Of a stretch of DNA of 18,771 nt, positions 13,873-18,771 are shown one piece after another; position 1 is the stretch's first letter; every line of letters starts with the position of its first letter. Origin of the DNA: Pseudomonadota bacterium. Lineage in GTDB: Bacteria > Pseudomonadota > Alphaproteobacteria > Micavibrionales > Micavibrionaceae. Below the pieces are notes generated by a model, which worked only from the letters and a program-made list of their open reading frames with translations, was not told where the DNA came from and did not search any database. The stretch covers positions 1-18,771 of the forward strand of contig JACQIJ010000165.1 of NCBI GenBank assembly GCA_016198545.1, written 5' to 3'. A program made the position numbers and the translations under genes.

Positions 13873-16251
13873 ATGGCATTAGACCAGCGAAAGTATGAAC
13901 GGAAGCACACCGATATCCTGCGGGATACCAGGCCGGCCTACGCCCGGCTGGGCGAATGGATGGCGAAGCCCTCGAATGCGTTCTCGATCTTTTTCATCGG
14001 TGCATTTTCCATCTACTATTACGATGCCGCGCTGACGGCCGCCGATTTTATTTTCCTTCTATACCTCATCTACTTTTTCTGGCTTTACACGCGCGACAGA
14101 TCCCTGCCTTTCAAAATGCCGTTCGGCGCAAAATGGAAAGACAAGCGCAATATGGGGCCCGGCAAGAACGGTAAGGCCGAAGGTATTCTGTTTCTAGGCA
14201 ATGTACAAAATACAAAAGAGGAAGCGTGGTTTTCGAACTCCGATGCGCGTACGCATGTTCTTTATCTGGGCACGACCGGTTCCGGTAAAACGGAAGGCCT
14301 GAAATCGATGGTCAGCAACGCCCTGACCTGGGGATCGGGATTCGTCTATATCGACGGCAAAGCGGATACCGATTTGTGGTCATCCCTGTCCGCGCTGGTC
14401 CGGCGTTTCGGGCGCGACGACGACCTGCTGGTCCTGAACTATATGACCGGGAACTCCGATGTGCGTGCGCCCTCGAACACGATGAACCCGTTTTCCAGCG
14501 GATCGGCCTCCTACCTGACCAACATGCTGGTCAGCCTTATGCCCGAGGCCGAAGGCGACAACGCCATGTGGAAAGAACGCGCCGTATCCCTTATCGCATC
14601 CATCATGCCCGCCCTGACATGGAAACGGGACAACCAGGACATCCCCATGTCCATCGGCACGATCCGCAACTACTTGACCCTGAACAACGTGGTCAAACTG
14701 TCGCGTGACAAGGCGCTGCCGGAAGATATCAGGGTGGGCGTGAAAGGCTATCTGGACACCCTGCCCGGTTATATAGACGCCGCCTTCGACGATGAGGGCA
14801 AGGAAAAGCCGCCGGGGCCGGATCAGCCCGCCTACGACACAACGACGCCGCGGCAGCAGCACGGATATCTGTCCATGCAATTCACGCGCGCGCTACAGTC
14901 TCTGGGCGATGAATACGGATACATCTTCGATACGCAGGCGGCGGATGTGGACATGATCGACGTCGTCCTGAACCGCCGTATACTGATTGTTCTGATTCCT
15001 GCGCTGGAAAAATCATCTGACGAGACGGCCAACCTCGGTAAAATCGTTGCTGCCACCATCAAGGGCATGATGGGATCGACGCTGGGATCGAATGTGGAAG
15101 GCGAATCGGCTTCCGTCATTGAAAACAAGCCGACCCATTCGGCTACGCCGTTTATGACGGTGTTCGACGAGGTGGGATATTACACGGCGCAGGGCATGGC
15201 CGTCATGGCCGCGCAGGCCCGCTCGCTGGGCTTTTCCCTTGTGTTCTCCGCACAGGACTTGCCCGCCCTTGAAAAAAGGGTCAAGGAAGAATCCCGATCT
15301 ATCACCGCGAACTGCAACATAAAGATTTTCGGCAAACTCGAAGACCCGACGCAGACAAAGGAGTTCTTCGAAAAAACCGTCGGATCCGCCATAGTCATGG
15401 AGGCGTCCGGCTTCCAGTTGTCAGGCGGGGCCGGCACCGGATCTTACTATGATACGATGCAGGCGGGCATGCAGCTGCGCGCGCGCGCAAGCTATGACGA
15501 ACTGCGCAGCTACAAGGAGGGGCAGGCCATTATCGCTTTTGGCGAAATGATCATGTCCACGGAGATGTACTATTCGAACCCGGGCCACGCCAAGGCAATG
15601 CGGGTCACGCGCTATGTCTCCCTGCCGCCGCCGGACGACAATATCGTCAAGCACGCTTCCTCCATTACGAAAGTCCGCGACCTGATGGTCCACAAGACAT
15701 GGACGGCGGCAAAAGCCGATGTGAAAGCCGATACGCCGGACGAGATAAACGCCATATCGAAAACATATATTGAAGGGCGCAAGAAGAGTTTCGACCCGAT
15801 CAAATCGGGCATGGCCGCGATTGCGGGCATTTACGCCCTAAACAACCCCGGCGCCCTGAATGAAGAAAGCGATGATTCCGGCGGCAAAACCCCTGCGCCG
15901 TCTGAACCGCAGAAACAGCTGGAGAAAAAGGCCGCGCCCGCTGCCCCGGCATCTTCCGCCGCGCCCCCCGCGCAGCCGCAAAGCGGCGGCGGCGGCCCCA
16001 TGTCCTTCTTCACTAAAAAGAAAGAAGGCGATGCGCCGGCAGAACCGCAGGAAGAACGACTGCAAACCACGCCGGCAAACTGGCTGGATCTCGTCAATCA
16101 GAAGACATCTTCCGCCGCGCCGCCAAAAACGGCGGAACCGGCGCGCGCAGCCCTGCCGCCGGAAATTGACGGAATTATCAAAAGCGCCGGACGCAATTTC
16201 AAGGAAACCCTTTTTAAAGACAATAAAGAAGATGAAGGCGCAGCAGAATAG
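13873..16251 (+). CDS. dotL: DotL/IcmO, type IVB secretion coupling ATPase
   Basis: Complete 792-aa type IV coupling protein of the DotL/IcmO (IncI TrbC) branch. Two N-terminal transmembrane segments (about 36-50 and 56-73) anchor it. Walker A 'GTTGSGKT' is at 133-140, with 'FVYIDGKADTDLW' soon after, and Walker B 'TVFDEVGYY' has D432/E433. 'FSLVFSAQDLPALEKR' and 'ANCNIKIFGKLEDPTQTKEFF' are typical of this branch. It feeds substrates into the Dot/Icm channel at the inner membrane. From about residue 655 the chain becomes Ala/Pro/Gln-rich and disordered, with two ordered-looking islands 'TPANWLDLVNQ' and 'LPPEIDGIIKSAGRNFKETL'. In Legionella this C-terminal tail docks IcmSW, LvgA and DotN. The next gene starts 1 bp after, or overlaps, its stop. 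Confidence 0.95.
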   Translation: MALDQRKYERKHTDILRDTRPAYARLGEWMAKPSNAFSIFFIGAFSIYYYDAALTAADFIFLLYLIYFFWLYTRDRSLPFKMPFGAKWKDKRNMGPGKNGKAEGILFLGNVQNTKEEAWFSNSDARTHVLYLGTTGSGKTEGLKSMVSNALTWGSGFVYIDGKADTDLWSSLSALVRRFGRDDDLLVLNYMTGNSDVRAPSNTMNPFSSGSASYLTNMLVSLMPEAEGDNAMWKERAVSLIASIMPALTWKRDNQDIPMSIGTIRNYLTLNNVVKLSRDKALPEDIRVGVKGYLDTLPGYIDAAFDDEGKEKPPGPDQPAYDTTTPRQQHGYLSMQFTRALQSLGDEYGYIFDTQAADVDMIDVVLNRRILIVLIPALEKSSDETANLGKIVAATIKGMMGSTLGSNVEGESASVIENKPTHSATPFMTVFDEVGYYTAQGMAVMAAQARSLGFSLVFSAQDLPALEKRVKEESRSITANCNIKIFGKLEDPTQTKEFFEKTVGSAIVMEASGFQLSGGAGTGSYYDTMQAGMQLRARASYDELRSYKEGQAIIAFGEMIMSTEMYYSNPGHAKAMRVTRYVSLPPPDDNIVKHASSITKVRDLMVHKTWTAAKADVKADTPDEINAISKTYIEGRKKSFDPIKSGMAAIAGIYALNNPGALNEESDDSGGKTPAPSEPQKQLEKKAAPAAPASSAAPPAQPQSGGGGPMSFFTKKKEGDAPAEPQEERLQTTPANWLDLVNQKTSSAAPPKTAEPARAALPPEIDGIIKSAGRNFKETLFKDNKEDEGAAE

Positions 16252-16252
16252 C

Positions 16253-16987
16253 ATGAAGCGCAGAAGCTGCGAATCCGGCAACGTTTTTTTTATCGTTATG
16301 CTGGGAATTGTTCTGTTTGCCGCGCTTATGTTCACGTTCTCACGCAGCGCACGACAGGGCGGGGAGAACATGGGCGCCAAGAAGGTTGAGATCATAGTCT
16401 CCTCCATTCTTGCCGATGCGCAAAAGATGGAAAGCACGCTCAATCGCCTGACAATGAAAGGCTGCTCGCAGCAGGAAGTCACTTTCGCCAGCCCCATGTG
16501 GCCTGCACCGTTTGTGCTGCAATCCTTCAATCCGTATTATTACAGCGCGCGTTACGATAATGCCCTGGCGCCGGGGGACAAGCATTGCCATGTTTTCGAC
16601 CCGGCGGGCGGCGGCCTGTCGTGGGTCCCGCCCGTTCCGGACGCCAATGACGGCACGCCGTGGGTTTATAGCGGCACGATGAGAATTGCCGATATGGGGC
16701 CTGATTTTTCAGCGCTGGAGAGGAATCAGGAACTGATTATGTACCTTCCTTTTCTGAAAAAATCCGTATGTGAAGCGATCAATAAAAAACTTCATGGAAC
16801 GACAACGATTCCCTCCGTATGGATCACAAACATAGGGGGATTCGATAAATACTGGACGTATACAGGCGTCGATACGGGAGGGTGGGCTTCGGGATGCTGG
16901 ACCAGCCCCAAGGCAATCTTTTCAAATAACGTTCAGGTGAACGTCCCGGAATTTTATACGTTCTTTCATATTCTGTTTATACGCTGA
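16253..16987 (+). CDS. Pilin-like single-span protein at the end of the dot operon
   Basis: 244-aa protein with a short basic/polar N-terminus 'MKRRSCESG' leading directly into a hydrophobic helix 'NVFFIVMLGIVLFAALM' (10-26). A long amphipathic stretch follows ('VEIIVSSILADAQKMESTLNRL'), the general build of type IV pilins. A prepilin site G9/N10 is possible, but the Glu at +5 is absent. The globular part has 'KHCHVFDPAGGGLSW', paired cysteines and the end 'EFYTFFHILFIR'. I recall similar unassigned proteins in many alphaproteobacteria. The frame is open upstream inside dotL, but the ATG at 16253 lies 1 bp after the dotL stop. ATG 16232, with AAAGAAG before it, is an alternative overlapping dotL by 20 bp. 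Its role with the secretion system is inferred from position only. Its TGA abuts the argS stop. Confidence 0.78.
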   Translation: MKRRSCESGNVFFIVMLGIVLFAALMFTFSRSARQGGENMGAKKVEIIVSSILADAQKMESTLNRLTMKGCSQQEVTFASPMWPAPFVLQSFNPYYYSARYDNALAPGDKHCHVFDPAGGGLSWVPPVPDANDGTPWVYSGTMRIADMGPDFSALERNQELIMYLPFLKKSVCEAINKKLHGTTTIPSVWITNIGGFDKYWTYTGVDTGGWASGCWTSPKAIFSNNVQVNVPEFYTFFHILFIR

Positions 16988-18733
16988 TCACATCCGCTCC
17001 GGCACGGCAATTCCCAGAAGGCCGAGCGCGGTTTCAAGCGTGCGGACGGTCAGGGCGCACAGCGCAAGGCGGCTTTCCTTCACGGCGGCGTTCGCCTCCG
17101 ACAATATGTGACAGGAAGCGTAGAAGCGGCTGAATTCCTGCGCCAGTTTATAGGCGTAGTCGGCCAGATGGTGCGGCGCGTAGTTGTTCAGCGCCGCCGC
17201 GAATGCATCCGGGAATTGGGTCAGCAGCAGGATCAACGGGCGGTCTTCGTCATGGATGGTCAAGGGGCTGGATGCCGGTTCATAGCACGCCTTTCGCAGC
17301 AGCGATTTGATCCGCACCGCCTGATACAGCAGATACGGCCCGGTCTTGCCCTCGAACGCGGTCATGCGGTCGAAATCGAAAATGTAGTCCGACGTGCGCT
17401 GGTTTTGCAGATCCGCGAATTTTATGGCGGCGATGGCCACTTTTCGCGCGATATCTTCCTTTTCCGCCGCACTGAAATCGCTGGCGAGGTCGGCTTCCTC
17501 CATCCGGGCGCGGGCTTTTTCAACGCCCATCGCAAGCATATCCTCCAGCCGCATCACGCCGCCCGCGCGGGTTTTGAACGGCTTGCCGTCGGGGCCGTTC
17601 ATGGTGCCGTTGCCCGCGTGAACCAGTTCCACCCCCGCCGGGGCGATGCCGGTGATATGCGCGGCGCGGAAGACCTGTTCGAAATGAAGAGACTGGCGCT
17701 GATCGACGAAGTACAGGATGCGCGAAACCCCGAAATCACGCACGCGCTCAAGAATGGTGGCAAGATCGGTCGTGCCGTACATCACCGCGCCGTCGCGCTT
17801 GTACAGGATCAGCGGCGGGATTTCCTTCGTGTCGTCGTCCCTTTTGACCGGAACGACGATAGCGCCGTCATCCTCCACCGCGAAATGTTTTTTCTTCAGA
17901 TCTCCGACCATCGGCGCGATCAAATCGTGCACATCGGACTCGCCCTTCCACAAATCGAAGGACACGTCCAGCGCCGCGAAATTTTTTTCGATGACCTCTA
18001 CGGATGCGTCGCGCATGATTTTCCAGCGGCGGTAATGTTCCGGCTCGCGGTTCTGGATCAGGACGGTCTTCTGCTGAGCCAGCGCCTGAATTTCAGGATT
18101 TTCCTTGAACGCTGCGGCTGCGCGCGGATAGGCGGTGCCCAGGAAATCGACGAAATCCCGCACCGCTTCGGAATCGTCCAGATCGACGTTCCCGGCGCGC
18201 GCGTAGACTTCCGGGTCGGCCAGCAGCATGCCCATCGGCGTACCCCAGTCGCCAAGGTGGACGTCGCCCTTCGCGTCGTATCCGGCAAAACGCAGGATGC
18301 GGCGCACGGACTCGCCGATGATGCCGGTGCGCAGATGACCGACATGCATGGCCTTCGCCACGTTCGGTCCGCCGTAATCAAGGATGATGGTTGCCGGTTT
18401 TTCCGCTGTGGCAATGCCGAGTTTGTCGTCTTTCGCCGTTTCCGCCATGTGTGCGGCAAGGTATTCATCGGTGATATTAAGGTTGATAAACCCTGGCCCG
18501 GCGATTTCGAGCTTGGAGAATGTTTTGTCCGATTTCAGGACATCAACAACCGCCTGCGCCACTTCACGCGGATTTTTCTTCGCCTGCTTCGCCGCCGCCA
18601 TCGCGCCATTGCACTGGAACTGTGCCAAATCGGGCCGGTCGGAGACGCGTACAAAGCCCCTCTCCTGCGGCAGGCCGCAAGCCCCGAAGGCTCCACCGAC
18701 GATACTTGTAAGTTTTTCAGTCAGAGAATTCAT
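16988..18733 (-). CDS. argS: Arginine-tRNA ligase
   Basis: Complete 581-aa class I aminoacyl-tRNA synthetase. The N-terminal Add-1 domain (about 1-100) holds 'SDRPDLAQFQCNGAM' and 'IAGPGFINL'. The Rossmann catalytic domain has 'GGPNVAKAMHVGHLR' with the HIGH-type signature HVGH at 130-133, then 'GDVHLGDWGTPMGM'. 'GKPFKTRAGGVMRLEDML' occupies the KMSK-loop position, which in most ArgS proteins lacks the canonical KMSK. 'GKTGPYLLYQAVRIKSLLRK' marks the start of the anticodon-binding DALR domain, which runs to the C-terminus ending 'GLLGIAVPERM'. It charges tRNA-Arg in the cytoplasm, and its tRNA is needed for activation. The ATG is preceded by no strong ribosome-binding site. Its stop codon is back to back with that of the pilin-like gene. 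Confidence 0.97.
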   Translation of the reverse strand: MNSLTEKLTSIVGGAFGACGLPQERGFVRVSDRPDLAQFQCNGAMAAAKQAKKNPREVAQAVVDVLKSDKTFSKLEIAGPGFINLNITDEYLAAHMAETAKDDKLGIATAEKPATIILDYGGPNVAKAMHVGHLRTGIIGESVRRILRFAGYDAKGDVHLGDWGTPMGMLLADPEVYARAGNVDLDDSEAVRDFVDFLGTAYPRAAAAFKENPEIQALAQQKTVLIQNREPEHYRRWKIMRDASVEVIEKNFAALDVSFDLWKGESDVHDLIAPMVGDLKKKHFAVEDDGAIVVPVKRDDDTKEIPPLILYKRDGAVMYGTTDLATILERVRDFGVSRILYFVDQRQSLHFEQVFRAAHITGIAPAGVELVHAGNGTMNGPDGKPFKTRAGGVMRLEDMLAMGVEKARARMEEADLASDFSAAEKEDIARKVAIAAIKFADLQNQRTSDYIFDFDRMTAFEGKTGPYLLYQAVRIKSLLRKACYEPASSPLTIHDEDRPLILLLTQFPDAFAAALNNYAPHHLADYAYKLAQEFSRFYASCHILSEANAAVKESRLALCALTVRTLETALGLLGIAVPERM

Positions 18734-18740
18734 GCTGGCA

Positions 18741-18768
18741 CGGTAAATAATTTTTACATATATGTCAA
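18741..18768 (-). promoter_or_regulatory. Possible argS promoter region
   Basis: On the minus strand a perfect TTGACA (18763-18768) is followed by an AT-rich stretch, with a 10-bp palindrome ACATATATGT at 18756-18765, before the argS ATG. No good -10 box sits at 16-18 bp, so the call rests mainly on the -35 match. Confidence 0.3.
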
Positions 18769-18771
18769 TAG

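Noticed and set aside
12068..16251. Interpretation as a VirB/VirD4 (type IVA) conjugation locus
   Set aside because: The partner is a DotM/TrbA-type protein and the ATPase has DotL-branch features. No virB, relaxase or origin-of-transfer sequence is visible.
15860..16252. Upstream extension of the pilin-like frame inside dotL
   Set aside because: The translation is a shadow of the Ala/Pro-rich DotL tail (Arg/Lys/Pro-rich), and a good ATG exists right after the dotL stop.
1..18771. CRISPR arrays, tRNA genes, insertion sequences or prophage
   Set aside because: No regularly spaced repeats, tRNA-like T-loop motifs, transposase or integrase motifs were found on reading both strands.

Overview
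The window is a GC-rich, tightly packed stretch of bacterial chromosome, most likely from an alphaproteobacterium. Support for this comes from the NDUFAF5/BioC-like methyltransferase with its 'TGWAPHETQQKPL' C-terminus, the ComF neighbourhood, and a pilin-like protein of a kind I recall from alphaproteobacterial genomes. The lineage is inferred from protein style, not from a marker gene, and I would not name a genus. No rRNA, tRNA, CRISPR array, insertion sequence, integrase or phage structural gene is visible.

Left part (1-6925), mostly housekeeping. On the minus strand lie pheS, a GNAT acetyltransferase and an exported HExxH...ExxxD metallopeptidase-like protein, ending at an intrinsic terminator at the window edge. 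An AEC-family permease (minus) lies upstream of pheS and is divergent from an RlmD/RumA-type 23S rRNA m5U methyltransferase (plus). That gene meets an EamA/DMT permease (minus) stop-to-stop. ComF (minus) follows.

Middle (7002-10992). A plus-strand, translationally coupled three-gene operon starts divergently from comF. It encodes an 831-aa protein with an N-terminal SAM methyltransferase and a long C-terminal half of possibly duplicated Nudix-like folds, then an NDUFAF5-like methyltransferase that has lost its SAM-binding glycine loop, then glyoxalase II (gloB).

Right part (10996-16987), the accessory region. A minus-strand concanavalin A/LamG-like gene is divergent from a four-gene plus-strand operon: dotM/icmP, an undescribed 175-aa single-span membrane protein, dotL/icmO, and a pilin-like protein. 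DotM and DotL are core parts of the coupling complex of Dot/Icm type IVB secretion systems (TrbA/TrbC in IncI conjugation). Their tight linkage to two unassigned membrane-anchored proteins suggests a lineage-specific coupling complex. The 220-bp divergent intergenic region is AT-rich. It carries a perfect 16-bp palindrome, 20-bp-spaced direct repeats, a second hairpin and a terminator-like hairpin ahead of dotM, all consistent with regulated expression. The rest of the Dot/Icm apparatus is not in this window.

The window closes with argS (minus), whose stop codon abuts that of the pilin-like gene. The secretion operon is therefore inserted between ordinary core genes (gloB and argS) with no visible mobility genes.
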